Below are positions 12,821 through 23,750 of a stretch of 64,000 bases of DNA, one piece after another. Positions within the stretch are counted from its first letter, which is position 1. Each line of letters begins with the position of its first letter. Origin of the DNA: Panulirus ornatus (taxonomy: Eukaryota > Arthropoda > Malacostraca > Decapoda > Palinuridae). The stretch is taken from positions 22,034,940 to 22,098,939 of the forward strand of contig NC_092270.1 in NCBI RefSeq assembly GCF_036320965.1. The letters run 5' to 3'. The position numbers and the translations under genes are program-made. The notes beneath the pieces were generated by a model. It was given only the letters and a program-made list of their open reading frames with translations, was not told the origin of the DNA and searched no databases.

Positions 12821-13746
12821 TTCTACTGTGTCCCGCCCAACATCCAGGAGTAATTAGGTGATGTAGATAGATGATATTGATTAAAACTTTATATACAAAC
12901 TCTACAGAGGCAATGGGCAATATATCCCGGGCAACGAGAGACAGTGAGAACAGTTATAGACATCAATGGGAAATGTTTGGAATGTTATTTAGACAGTTAG
13001 GGATCAAATCCTCAGCTGTGCATGAGAAGGTAATGCCATGCATGCGACGACAGATGGCATGCACATGTTATCCTACTCACACAAAAGACGTGGCAGACAG
13101 ACCCGTCAACCACATTACATAAAGATAAAGATATCACATCAGATTAGCATTAATGTAAGACTCCAGCTTCATATATAGTTACCAAGACTTGGATTTGAAA
13201 GTCTCGCTGTACTATAACAGTGTCTCAAAAAATGGACCTAACCCCTGCATACGAAATACGTAATACGTAATACGTAATGTTTCGTAAAGACGGTTCATAG
13301 ACAACACAAAGCTTCCAGTATGCAGACCCCAGGGGTCACTGAGGAGCTGAGTGGTCAGGTCATCAATGAACAGCAGAAGTGTCGTGTTCATGAAGAAGTC
13401 ATGAGCCAACATGTACATGAACATTCAGACGACGTCCATGTATAAGTGTTTATGGGTTCCCATGCATGGGGTGCTCATGGGTTACCCCCAGATAGCTCCC
13501 ATTCACTGAGGTTCATGGGTTACCTGAGTTGGTACCCATGCATGAAGGGGTCATGGGTTGCCATATATCAACATCCACAGAGAGACAGTTGTCACGTCCA
13601 ACAGTGACATAAAGTAACTGTTTTCACTGTTGTCACGTCTAAGAGCGACAAGATTATTAGAACAACAGTGACTTAATTCATATTGGCAAGCACACTGGAG
13701 CATAATTCACTGTGCACTAAGTCGAGATGTTCAATGACACAAGATC
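12820..13746. other. Unique sequence with small direct repeats
   Basis: Contains 'ATACGTA' x3 (13251-13279, 9-bp period), 'CATGGGTT(A/G)CC' variants at 13448-13562, and related 'GTTGTCACGTC' segments at 13588-13650. No gene recognised. Confidence 0.5.
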
Positions 13747-13825
13747 CCATTCGTCAACCAGCCTCATACTCAAGTTCCTATTGGTCAACCAGCCTGATAC
13801 TCAAGTTCCTATTGGTCAACCACAA
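13747..13825. repeat. 31-bp tandem repeat (~2.5 copies)
   Basis: 'GTCAACCAGCCT(C/G)ATACTC' followed by 'AAGTTCCTATTG' occurs twice and starts a third time. Confidence 0.8.
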
Positions 13826-13889
13826 ACGGACTCATTCCCTTCTATCCATTCTGTAGCTGCCACTTCAGTCTCCTATCCACAGCCAGGCC

Positions 13890-14044
13890 CCACAGACCTT
13901 TCTCTGGTTTCATGCTCACTGCTTCACATGCCTTGGTTCGGTTCATTGACAGCACGTCGCCCCTTGTATATCACATCGCTGAAATTCACTAGATCCCGTG
14001 CACGCCTTGCACCCTCCTGCGTGTTTAAGCCCCAAGCACTCAAA

Positions 14045-14048
<4 letters not shown>
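13890..14048 (-). mobile_element. LINE C-terminal coding tail fragment (decayed)
   Basis: Collinear with 56210-56345: both carry 'CTTCACATGCCTTG(A/G)TTC', 'TGACAGCACGTC' and 'CACCCTCCTGC(A/G)TGTTTA/CAG'. On the minus strand it reads 'GLNTQEGARRARDLVNF', clearly related to '[17 protein letters not shown]' at the better copy. It is truncated upstream at a CT run. Confidence 0.65.

Positions 14049-14127
<79 letters not shown>
14049..14127. repeat. (CT)n microsatellite
   Basis: About 79 bp of CT, directly at the breakpoint of the LINE fragment. The same LINE-then-CT junction recurs at 56434-56460. Confidence 0.98.
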
Positions 14128-14131
<4 letters not shown>

Positions 14132-14691
14132 AGATATAGGAACTCTCAAGTCACACATATATATAGCACATCTCGTTTTCCTTTCGTGACATATATATAA
14201 AGTGGCGAGACGTCATGGAACTCTACCCTGCACCCGGCTGGCCGGACTTCCTCACAGACTGCGGCAAATCAACCATAAATGTTCTTTCAAGTCTACGTTT
14301 GGTTGGCTGATCTTCTTAATGCGACCGAGGGTAACAAAAAGACGGGCGGCACAAGACAGTTGGTCAGGAGGAATATTTCTCCCACTATATCGTAAAAGAG
14401 GAGCTGGAACGTCGACCCCCTCCCACCGTCGATGTCTGGGTTGTTCATTCCCTCTTTATGTCGTACTACAGGGGCTTGGTGACGGCTTGGTCTGATGGGG
14501 TCGTCGTCCTGGGGGCCTCAGAACGACCCGTCGTCCATACAAAAGGTCATGTGTGTCGCTGAAGACGTCGTGCGACCTGAGATCGGCCGACGGTGACCTG
14601 TGACCTCTCGCTGTAGGGACGCGTCTGTGTTCGTAAGTTCAATGTCTCGACACCTGCCACCACCTGTGTCTCCACCCCGGAGCAACCCACG
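14128..14691. other. Unique sequence, no gene recognised
   Basis: A 97-codon plus-strand frame (14202-14495) is Arg/Leu-rich without recognised domains or splice support. Confidence 0.35.
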
Positions 14692-15003
14692 CCACACACA
14701 GCCACGCCTCACAGCCACGCCACACACAGCCATGCCTCTCAGCCATGCCTCAAGGGCCACGCCTCACAGCCACGCCTCACAGCCTTGCCTCACAGCCATG
14801 CCTCACAGCCATGCCTCTCAGCCATGCCTCAAGGGCCACGCCTCACAGCCACACCTGACAGCCACGCCTCACAGCCTTGCCTCACAGCCATGCCTCAAGG
14901 GCCACGCCTCACAGCCACACCTGACAGCCACGCCTCACAGCCTTGCCTCGCAACCATGCCTCAAGGGCCACGCCTCACAGCCGCGCCTCAGAGACCACGC
15001 CTC
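14692..15003. repeat. 13-bp minisatellite with ~66-bp higher-order unit
   Basis: Basic unit (A/T)(C/T)GCCTCACAGCC. An AAGGGCC variant recurs every 66 bp or so, and the intervening four to five units keep the same order of variants. Entire blocks were therefore duplicated. Frames open across it are artefacts. Confidence 0.9.
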
Positions 15004-18000
15004 TGAACAAGTCATCTGTTCCTGACAGCATATCTCCCACAACACTGAGAGAATAACGTGAGTAAATAACATTTCTTAACAACAGAATCTTCAGCAAGTC
15101 ACAATAGGAAGGGAACGTGCCAGAACGCTATAGTTATAGCAATTCAAAAGAAAACAGGAAGAGGGAAGGGGGATAAACACTCCACTTCCGGCTACCATCT
15201 TGCGAGCCTTATTGCCTTCTGGGAAAATTGTAAGAAAATTAATAAAGAAAATCATTTGATTTTTAGAAACCGATAAAGTGATGACTGATTATCAAAATGA
15301 TATTAAATATAATACTATATTTACCGAATCTAGTAAACTTATATAATCATATCTGTAGTGACTGGGATCCAACATCACCCACAGATGTTAGGTCATGAGA
15401 CTCTTATATAAGAAGCTTTCGACGACCAACTATATAATGATTGTCTGAGGTGGAGAGAAAACTTTGATTCTCAAAGAATAATCAAGTTTTCTTCTGTTTT
15501 TCTTGAGCTTCTGGAACGGATCACGGCAGTTGGAACAAGAAATCATTTTCGTTACCACTTTCCTGCAGAATTTCCATGTCAGTATACTCTCTCCATACTG
15601 TTTGGTGTTCCTTATCATTTTTCTCTTTCCTATCAAATGGTGAGCCAGAGGGAGAGGTGAATGGGGAGGAGGTGTCATCTGCTGTCCAATCCTATTTCTG
15701 AAAAATGATAACCATCGTTAACTTCATGTACCACTGGGTCTCCTATTGTCTGCCCTTCCCATGTACTGCCATGTATAGCACACGCCCACACCCCCCACAC
15801 ACATATGCGACCCACGCCCCACGACCCCCACACGCCCACATCTCGAGATCGACTCAACGAACGCGAAGTTTCTAATTACCTGCCAGCCCTCCCACTTCAC
15901 AAATAATTAGATCTTTTTCCTGGAGCGAGGCAACGCCAGCCCAGCCAAGTAAATAAGCTAACATGTTGCCGGAAATCACTTTCCTCGCCTATTTTGAGCA
16001 TCTGGTTATAGCTCTCTCTCTCTCTTACTTACCTTCCTACCTCTCCTGCATGTGTGCTAGTGACTGCAAGTGGAAAGTGTATTCCGAATGAGCAAAATCA
16101 TCTATTTCTTCCTCTCTTGCCTCAGTTCGGATATAATGTACAGGATTTGTAAGAGGACAGCTGTGAAGGTTTTACATTCAGAGGTGTGTATATGGGTCTC
16201 AGTTCCCAGCGAACGACGTCACATCCTAGCGAATGATCGTCTAGCGAACGAGGTAGAGGAGGCGGGGTAGTGAACGCAGGCACCGTGTGTGCTGGGATAG
16301 AGAAGTAACGGGGTAGTGAACGCAGGCACCGTGTGTGCTGGGGTCATATTTGCTCCAGCTAGACTTGAGAATGGTATTGGCCAAGCGTACGTACACACTT
16401 GTACACATGCATGTATATCGTGCAAGCCCGGGACCCCTTTTAAAGAATCTCTTGCAGCTTTAACGCTGTTGTCTGCCAGGAGGGTAAGGTAGGCTCCTTT
16501 GGGGGGAGGCGGGAAGGTTCTCGATGATGTTTCAAAAGGGAGTTTCGATTCAGTAATTCAGAATCTTTTCGAGAATGTTATTTTGTCTGTGAGTGATTAT
16601 AAGACACGATGCTGTGCACTCTCAACCCATCACTCACTTCACCACCTTTGAGAAGTCTAAACGCTTTCGTCTATCTTGCTAACGAGTGTGGATCATGATG
16701 AACAAGATAAGAAACATTAATCCAGGTTGGCGAAGTCATTGTTTCGAAGTCCATCGCATCATTTCACCCGATATGAAAGCGGGAAATCCTTTCTAAGTAT
16801 CCTTAATTTCCAACTGTGGTAAACACTAAGTGGTTGCTATCCTCATTGTGGAACCTGCTGGGGGGTAATTAGAACCGCTCAAACCATCCGCGATCTAAGG
16901 TGATTTGAGCAATTCCGGTAAGAGGATTAGGAAAGAGATTGATTGGTTTAAATACTTCTAGTGAGTGAGGGCTCCACCTTGGTCTAATCTGTTGGTAATG
17001 ATCGCTAAATGGAAAGGCTTAGAGATGATAAACCTCTTAATGATGAAGATTAAATACCTGATCACATCTCTCTCTCATGAGGTCTTTCCATAAGCTTCAG
17101 CAGGTGTACGGAACGTGTCTTGTGACCACCTGTTTTCACCACATGTTTAACTCAGCTGTTGGTGCACAGAAACGTAATTACAACTGTGAACACCTGTCGT
17201 ATCTTTGGGGTCATATTCAGATGTTGTATCGACGTGACTGGATGACCCTACATGACCCTGTCTCCTCGATGACCCTACATGACCTTGTCTTTTCGATGAC
17301 CCAATATGACCTTGTCTCCTCAGGAGTCTGGTCCTAGCATCGTGAGGGACAGAACTAAGTTCATCTTGACCCTACCAACACAATTGTCTCCCGGCATCCT
17401 ACTCCTGTAACAGCAGAAGGATGCACGTAGGACCGTCTCCCACTATCCTCGTCCCATCTTCCTAGGTGATCTGTGAAGGATTGGCTCTCCTCCTCCTGGT
17501 CCTACGTCAGAGGATGATGACTACAGAACCATCTTCAAACATCATGACTCCATCACATCTTTGCAAACAATGTCTTTGTTATTTTGTCTTTTTTTTGGAA
17601 GTGGAGACAATGCCCTTCCCTGAGGTCGAAGGTCACAAATAAAAGTCTGTCTTGAGACCAAGCTTCGCTAAGATTCTGGAATGGATAAGAAGACAGAGCT
17701 ATACAGAGGAGAGGACAGATGGTCGAAGACTTTGACAGAGGAGGTGGAAAAATCTGTCTTAAGAACTGACAGGTGGAAATGGTGTAGGAAAATGTCATAC
17801 TAAATAACTATCGACTTACGTGTCTGTAGGAAAGTATATGACCAGAGATGTCAGACAGAAGCTAATGATGTTTACATTGTGTAGTCTAGCATAAACAAGT
17901 GTAGGAGGACATGTTTGCGACATTGCCCACATTACAAACGTAAATGAATACAATATTTTTCTTTTACTTTGTCAAGTAAAATTCGTTATAGACCAGGTCA

Positions 18001-18663
18001 CTAGTCGATGTTGATCTTTGTGAAAGAATATAAATTGTATTTTTTGTTTTTGAGTTCTGTGGCTATTTCATCAGATCTAGGGCCGGTCTCTGGCGGTGGA
18101 TAAAACAAAAAAAGTGAATACATTAATTTGTACAAAACGAAAGGTAATTCTTTCATTTCTTTGCTCCAATTTGCTCCTGCGTTCTTTATATATATACAGA
18201 CAAAAGGCTGTTGCAATTTTTGAGATCCCCCACACATATCTATCCTCACTTGCGGAAAAAAAAGAGAATATTCTTCAAACTAACAGGAACATATTTACTC
18301 AATGTGGCTGGAAGCGTCTTGAGAAAGGCCACAACGAGACCTTGTTTACTTTCTATAATGTCTCGCTACGATAACTGGAAATAAAACTCAGTTTCATTTA
18401 CTGGAAATTTATTGTAAATACTTTATTGTCTCCTGTGTTTTCATTGCTCTTATCTCTTATCAGTAATTTCACTGTTTTATCACTCTAATTTTGTTTTTAG
18501 ATAGTATGAATGAATTTGACTATGATCGTAAAAACTTGCACTGAAGGAGGCAGTCTCCTGCGCATGCGTGACCCTCAAACAACCGTTAAACCCTACCAAG
18601 AATTCGAATCAAATACGAGAAGTTGGTTGCCCAGTGTTCAAGCTTCTCACTCAGCATCCCCAC
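15004..18663. other. Mostly unique DNA; two small tandem repeats, no gene recognised
   Basis: About 3.6 kb without a supportable gene. It holds a 47-bp duplication at 16264-16345 ('GTAGTGAACGCAGGCACCGT') and a 27-bp triplication at 17241-17321 ('GATGACCC(T/A)A(C/T)ATGACC'). Several 60-90 codon frames have no recognised motifs. Confidence 0.45.
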
Positions 18664-18698
18664 TGAGTCATGAGTCATGAGTCATGAGTCATGAGTCA
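18664..18698. repeat. Five tandem TGAGTCA heptamers
   Basis: Exactly five head-to-tail TGAGTCA copies. This heptamer equals the AP-1 (Fos/Jun) consensus. Regulatory use is inferred only from the match; a simple 7-bp repeat is an equally good explanation. Confidence 0.6.
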
Positions 18699-20032
18699 TG
18701 ACGGTGTTGTGGAAATCGTTAGTCACATAGGAAAGCAGAAATAGATTATATTGTGGTAGACGATCCACCGCTGATCCTGGTGGATGAGGGGGAGAATATG
18801 GCTGGCTGCTCCAGGTGGGATAGGCTGAAGGAGGCAAGGATGAGGGAAATATAGGTACGAACACAGACTCCTTATCAGAGGTTAAGTACAATATATTAAC
18901 CTCAATGTTTAGCTTCACATTTTTCCCTGTACAGTAAAGGCCTTCCTGTATTTCCTTTGTTTTCACTTTCAGTTCATTGCTTTACCTTACAGAAGAATTG
19001 ATGGTTGAGTCATTGAGGCGTCCACTTCATTGCTCTGTAGTTTAGACAAAAGTATTTTCGTTAATCAGAAGGGCAACGACCCTGGTTGAACACGACCAAA
19101 TTTTCATCTGAACATTGAAAATCTTTTTAGCTTATCAAGTTAGAAATAAATGAGGAACCTTAATGATTAGTGTAATTATTCTTGTACTGTGTAAGTCGAC
19201 TGAACCTATAGATAAAGTGGCTCAAACGAAGTGAATTATTAACTAGATAATATCAATACTTGCTCTAGATAAGATGGTCTAGGAATTTTCATAACGTCGC
19301 CAAAAACAGGAAAAAAAATATCATATGAATTATTGGTTTAGATCAGGTCAGGTCACAAGTGGCGCCTGTGACGACCTCCCATGGCTTTCCACCAGCTGAC
19401 CTGTGACCTGTTATCGCCTTTCATTTCAGTACATCATTAACTCACAATACCAAGGAATGACTTGCTCTTTCTCGAGTTCCACCTCGAGCTGAGGAAAGTC
19501 GACTTCGTAATTCTTTTCCCAAGTTGTGGACCGTATGTGAGCGATGGTCCTTGAAGGGGAAAAAAAAACCCTTCTTCATTATGCAAATGAGTCGTACAAT
19601 GGTTTATCCTCCAGCCAGAAAATCTCATCTGACAGTTCTAATTACCGTGGGAGGACCAAGTTGAGGCTAACATGTCTCCAAGTGAAGCATCTTCAGCTAT
19701 GTTGACCAGATGGTCTGATGATGTGTCGTGTCCATCTCTAGCAAGGGTTCAAACCTCCCTCTCCTCTCGTCCATGTCTTTAAGAACGATCATTATAGTCG
19801 TCTGGTAAACTTATATAGCACTATAGCGACATAGAATTATCCTTTTGCTATATCCTACTTAGTTACGTCTTTGTTAGCTTGTTAGCTAGTTAATGCTAGT
19901 TCTTGATGCGCTTGTTGACCCATTACTAACGCTCAATCGTGAATGAACTTGTAAACCTAACCTAACTTGTCCTTGCGCTCCCACAGCGCACAGGAAGTTG
20001 GCCACGTCCACTGGTCAGGAAGTGTGGTAATG
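18699..20032. other. Unique sequence, no gene recognised
   Basis: AT-rich unique DNA. CCTAACCTAAC at about 19957 is too short to be a telomeric remnant. Confidence 0.4.

Positions 20033-20084
<52 letters not shown>
20033..20084. repeat. (GT)n microsatellite
   Basis: About 52 bp of GT. Confidence 0.97.
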
Positions 20085-20086
<2 letters not shown>

Positions 20087-20185
20087 CACGAGAGTTAACG
20101 AGCAGCAGGAAGTGTTCAGTCTTCAGTATGACAGTCTAAATGATGCACACTGAAGAGATAAATCCAGGAAATCAGAAGTGTGAAA

Positions 20186-20410
20186 GATGTGACCTTCTAA
20201 ACTGTGTGACCCTCCAAGGATGTGACCCTCCAAGAGTGTGACATTGTGTGACCTTCAAAGGATGTGACCCTCCAAAGGTGTGACATTAAGTGTGTGACCC
20301 TCCAATGGTGTGACCTTCTTATGACACTCCAAGCATGTGACCTGCACAGGAAGTGACCCCTCCAAAGTGTGACCCTCAGAGGGTCAAATATTTCCTCATC
20401 AGTGTGACCT
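20186..20410. repeat. Irregular 'TGTGACCCTCCAA' minisatellite
   Basis: TGTGACC(C/T)TCCAA(A/G)G segments recur about ten times with variable spacing (13-25 bp) and substitutions. This is an old, decaying array. Confidence 0.75.
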
Positions 20411-21094
20411 CTCTTATGTCGTTGTTCAACCCTTGAGACTTGCTGTAAGCAGACGAAACTTGTTGGCCTTTCACTTGACCTATGACCCTAATTCATGGCC
20501 AAAAATATATACACCCAGGTTATCATTATGGCGGCCAGGGTATACAATGAAGATAATTACCCACCCCAGACCTATACACGCATCATCATATACTCCCTCA
20601 TCATCCCGTGCACCAGCTGTACTTAACCTGGCTGACTAGAACGCCCACATGCAAATCATGTAGGTAAGTAAGTGTACGGATATAGTGCACGTACCTAGAT
20701 CCAACACTATTGACCTTAATAGCAACACACACTGGAACAAAGGTGATACACAGTGTGATACACAGTACTTCAGTCAATCCAGACTTGTTCTTCTGTTGAT
20801 TTCAATAGTTCAAAGAACAAATATATATGTTCTCACTGATGGAAAATTAATGCTCTCAGAACAATTAGAATTCACAGAAAAAAACAACAACAATTCTTTA
20901 TTTACATAAACTAAAGACGTTAACGGTAAGATACTACTGAATATAACATATTTACGAACATCTAATCATACTAAACCATCTCAAACAACTATAGGTATGT
21001 TATCCTCTAACTCATACATCATTAACTATATCATTATAACAATTGCTCGCCATATTTACTCTGTGATTATCGACAAGTTTCTGAACTTCATTAT

Positions 21095-21290
21095 AATGAA
21101 GGCCTATATAGTGCTATGGGTAGCGAAGCTGGCTTTTGATACGTTAGCCCACGTTCGATACACGGCTCGGGCAGACGGCGTGCGGTCTACCCAGCCGTTC
21201 ATCCTTCCTCTGGTTGGTAGATGTAAGTGGACATCAACCTGGGCTGAGGTAAAGCACCACAACTGTGACAGACCCAGCCACCTGACAGCT
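21095..21290 (+). mobile_element. tRNA-derived SINE remnant
   Basis: GTTCGATAC at 21153-21161 fits the Pol III B box. It is followed by a 'CAGACGGCGTGCGGTCTACC' stretch, then 'CAGCCGTTCATCCTTCCTCT' and 'GGTTGGTAGATGTAAGTGG', a tail similar to other decapod tRNA-SINEs as I remember them. The A-box region near 21115 is imperfect. Confidence 0.5.
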
Positions 21291-21307
21291 GGTAACTCTG
21301 CTCCAGA

Positions 21308-21717
21308 TTCCCCAGGGGCGTCCATGTCTGGGGTCATGACCCTCACTGACTGGCCTCATGATCCTACCAGGTCATGACCCTCACTGACTGGCCTCATGAT
21401 CCTACCAGGGGCGTCCATGTCTGGGGTCATGACCCTCACTGACTGGCCTCATGACCCTACCAGGGGTGTCCATGTCTGGGGTCATGACCCTCACTGACTG
21501 GTCTCATGACCCTACCAGGGGCGTCCATGTCTGGGGTCATGACCCTCACTGACTGGCCTCATGACCCTACCAGGGGCGTCCATGTCTGGGGTCATGACCC
21601 TCACTGACTGGTCTCATGACCCTACCAGGGGTGTCCATGTCTGGGGTCATGACCCTCACTGACTGGTCTCATGACCCTACCAGGGGCGTCCATGTCTGGG
21701 GTCATGACCCTACCAGC
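21308..21717. repeat. 55-bp minisatellite, ~7 copies
   Basis: 'TCCATGTCTGGGGTCATGAC' recurs at 21321, 21414, 21469, 21524, 21579, 21634 and 21689. The first interval is 93 bp because a partial unit (CCTCACTGACTGGCCTCATG) is inserted. Units differ at GCGTCC/GTGTCC and GGCCTC/GGTCTC. Confidence 0.93.
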
Positions 21718-21774
21718 GGTGTCACACTACCATACCTCCACACTACCATACCTTCACACTAGAAATCGATAATA

Positions 21775-21875
21775 CAGGAGGGGAAGATTTTCAGCCTTCT
21801 GCTCCTGCCCATCTTAGTCGCCTTCTACGACACGCAGGAAAGACGTAGGACAATATTCTTTTCTCTATATCACCT
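21775..21875 (+). mobile_element. Partial copy of TA-flanked dispersed core (3' part)
   Basis: 'ACAGGAGGGGAAGATTTTCAG' (21773-21793), 'TAGTCGCCTTCTACGACACG' and 'CAGGAAAGACGTAGGAC' match the right half of the core at 56722-56790. The left half is missing. Confidence 0.7.
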
Positions 21876-22052
21876 GGAATTTAGGGAGGAATTCATTGCA
21901 GTTGGAATTAATCTTAACTACAGTTGGATTGGCTCAAATCAAACCTTATATTAAGAAGAAAAAAGTTATCAATTATTATGACTTTCTCAAGTTATGCAGA
22001 GAACATTGTGAACTGCATTTTCGAAACTGATTCTTCATTTGTTCTTCAAGAA

Positions 22053-22213
22053 GTGGTTTGCCAGGCGAATGGTTCTCCAGGTGAGTGGTTCTCCAGGTGA
22101 GTGATTCGTCAGGTGAATTGTTCGCCAGGTGAGTGGCTCGCCGGTTGAGTGGTTTGCCAGGTGAATGGTTCGTCAGGTGAGTGGTTTGCCAGGTGAATGG
22201 TTCGCCAGACAAG
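22053..22213. repeat. 16-bp minisatellite, 10 copies
   Basis: Unit GGTTCGCCAGGTGAGT with GTTTG/GTTCT/GATTC and GAGT/GAAT variants. Ten units are countable. Confidence 0.9.
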
Positions 22214-22421
22214 TGCGTGTGCCTGAGGGGAGGCCAAACAGCTGAACGCACAAACATGTTTACTCCTTCTGTGGTCACGCTCTAGGCATCAATTTACAGC
22301 TTGGAGTTGCACAGCAATATGACAGCCTCTTGTGTTTTGAAATCATTCCTGAAATATGTTTCATAGAAAGACACTTGAAACCTTAATGCTATATAATGCT
22401 ATATATATATATATATATATA

Positions 22422-22845
22422 CGAACAAAGTGCAGAGGAACGCGCACCTTCATGGAACATACAAACCTCCAACAGCCAGGATCGAACCCGGGACCCTTGT
22501 GTAGCAGGCGGGAGTGCTACCGTTAGGCCATGATCGCCCCTAATAGGGAAATGACTATTCGAATACTATGTACTCGAATACCCTTCGTCTCACGTTGGTG
22601 AGCAACGGAGTCTACACCGGTATAACAGTTAGGTTCTATAAAATGCTATCTGCTGGCTGTGTGAGCCTGATGGGAAATGACCGGTGTAGACCCCGATGCT
22701 CACCAACGTGAGACGAAGGGTATTCGAGTACATAGTATTCGAATAGTCATTTCCCTATTAGGGGCGATCATGGCCTAACGGTAGCGTTCCCGCCTGTTAC
22801 ACAAGGGTCCCGGGTTCGATCCTGGCTGTTGGAGGTTTGTATATA
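22422..22845. mobile_element. Foldback element of two head-to-head tRNA-like SINE units
   Basis: Left arm 22461-22620 is the reverse complement of right arm 22681-22840 with about 5 mismatches in 160 bp. The loop is 60 bp (22621-22680). Each arm holds a Pol III A box (TGGCCTAACGG; right 22771-22781, left 22520-22530 on minus) and B box (GTTCGATCC; right 22814-22822, left 22479-22487 on minus). The tRNA-like start is 'GGGGCGATCATGG'. Upstream of it both arms share over 80 bp ending 'ATAGTCATTTCCCTATTAG', so the two units face outward from a common centre. The left unit has a longer tail (to 22422) ending CACTTTGTTCGT then TA; the right ends GGTTTGT then TA. The T-stem pairs imperfectly, so it is not a functional tRNA. 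No coding capacity: non-autonomous. Confidence 0.8.
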
Positions 22846-23070
22846 TATATATATATATAAGACGTTCAATCTCTGGGCCATCCATTAAGAAGTGTCAGTT
22901 CACGTGATCATGCAGCATCAATAGGCATTATCAAGCAGTAAAAACACAGATCAATGGATGACATGCCACTGGTGTATTTCCCTTTTTCATTTTGATATTG
23001 TGTTGCGACACAGAAAGAGAGAGAGAGATACGAGCTTGGTAAATCTTTTCCAACACGAAAACCAATGTTA

Positions 23071-23072
<2 letters not shown>
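22846..23072. other. Unique spacer
   Basis: No gene recognised; a short GA run lies at about 23014-23028. Confidence 0.4.

Positions 23073-23126
<54 letters not shown>
23073..23126. repeat. (CT)n microsatellite
   Basis: About 54 bp of CT. Confidence 0.97.
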
Positions 23127-23130
<4 letters not shown>

Positions 23131-23297
23131 GTGGAAAGCTACACAAAGGACAAAGGAAGTTTGGACTCCTTTTTTTCTTTCATTCTTCTTGCTCTTGAGA
23201 AATCGTGATTCTTATAACATCTTATGGCGCTAGACTGTATTCTGTTGTTGCTGTTGCTGCTGTAGTATACTACTTTCTCTCAATCCGGACATTAAAA

Positions 23298-23385
23298 CGA
23301 TCGCCAGGTATACTCGATCGCCAGGTATACTCGATCGCCAGGTATACTCGATCGCCAGGTATACTCGATCGCCAGGTATACTCGG
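23298..23385. repeat. 17-bp minisatellite (5 copies)
   Basis: CGATCGCCAGGTATACT repeated five times with no internal variation, so it is young. Confidence 0.93.
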
Positions 23386-23701
23386 CCAGTATACCATCCT
23401 ACTATTCCAGGTGGCCTCCACATCACGGTGTCGCTGGAAGATCTGGAGAGAGGCTGGAGGTGATGTGGGAAGCTATCATCATGTACCTCACCAGCGGCAA
23501 CACAAGTGAGAGGCAAGACTCGCAAGGTGGAGGAGAGCCAAGGGTCGTACTCTGATCCACATACAAAAAAAAAACAGAAGAATCTTCTCTTAGATTACGG
23601 TAAAGGGAAGAAGTTTTGGTGCCTCCACCTTCTTCTCAGCGGAAGACGGCAACTGTACAGCTTACGGTGGGTAAGTAAATACATCCGGGGGTGTCTTGTG
23701 C

Positions 23702-23705
<4 letters not shown>

Positions 23706-23750
<45 letters not shown>
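23706..23750. repeat. (GT)n microsatellite
   Basis: About 45 bp of GT. Confidence 0.97.

Noticed and set aside
19957..19970. Internal arthropod telomere repeat (CCTAA)n
   Set aside because: Only about two units; well within chance.
22771..22822. Functional tRNA gene in the foldback arms
   Set aside because: A and B boxes are good but the T stem has mismatches and no cloverleaf with a matching acceptor can be drawn. It is tRNA-derived SINE sequence.
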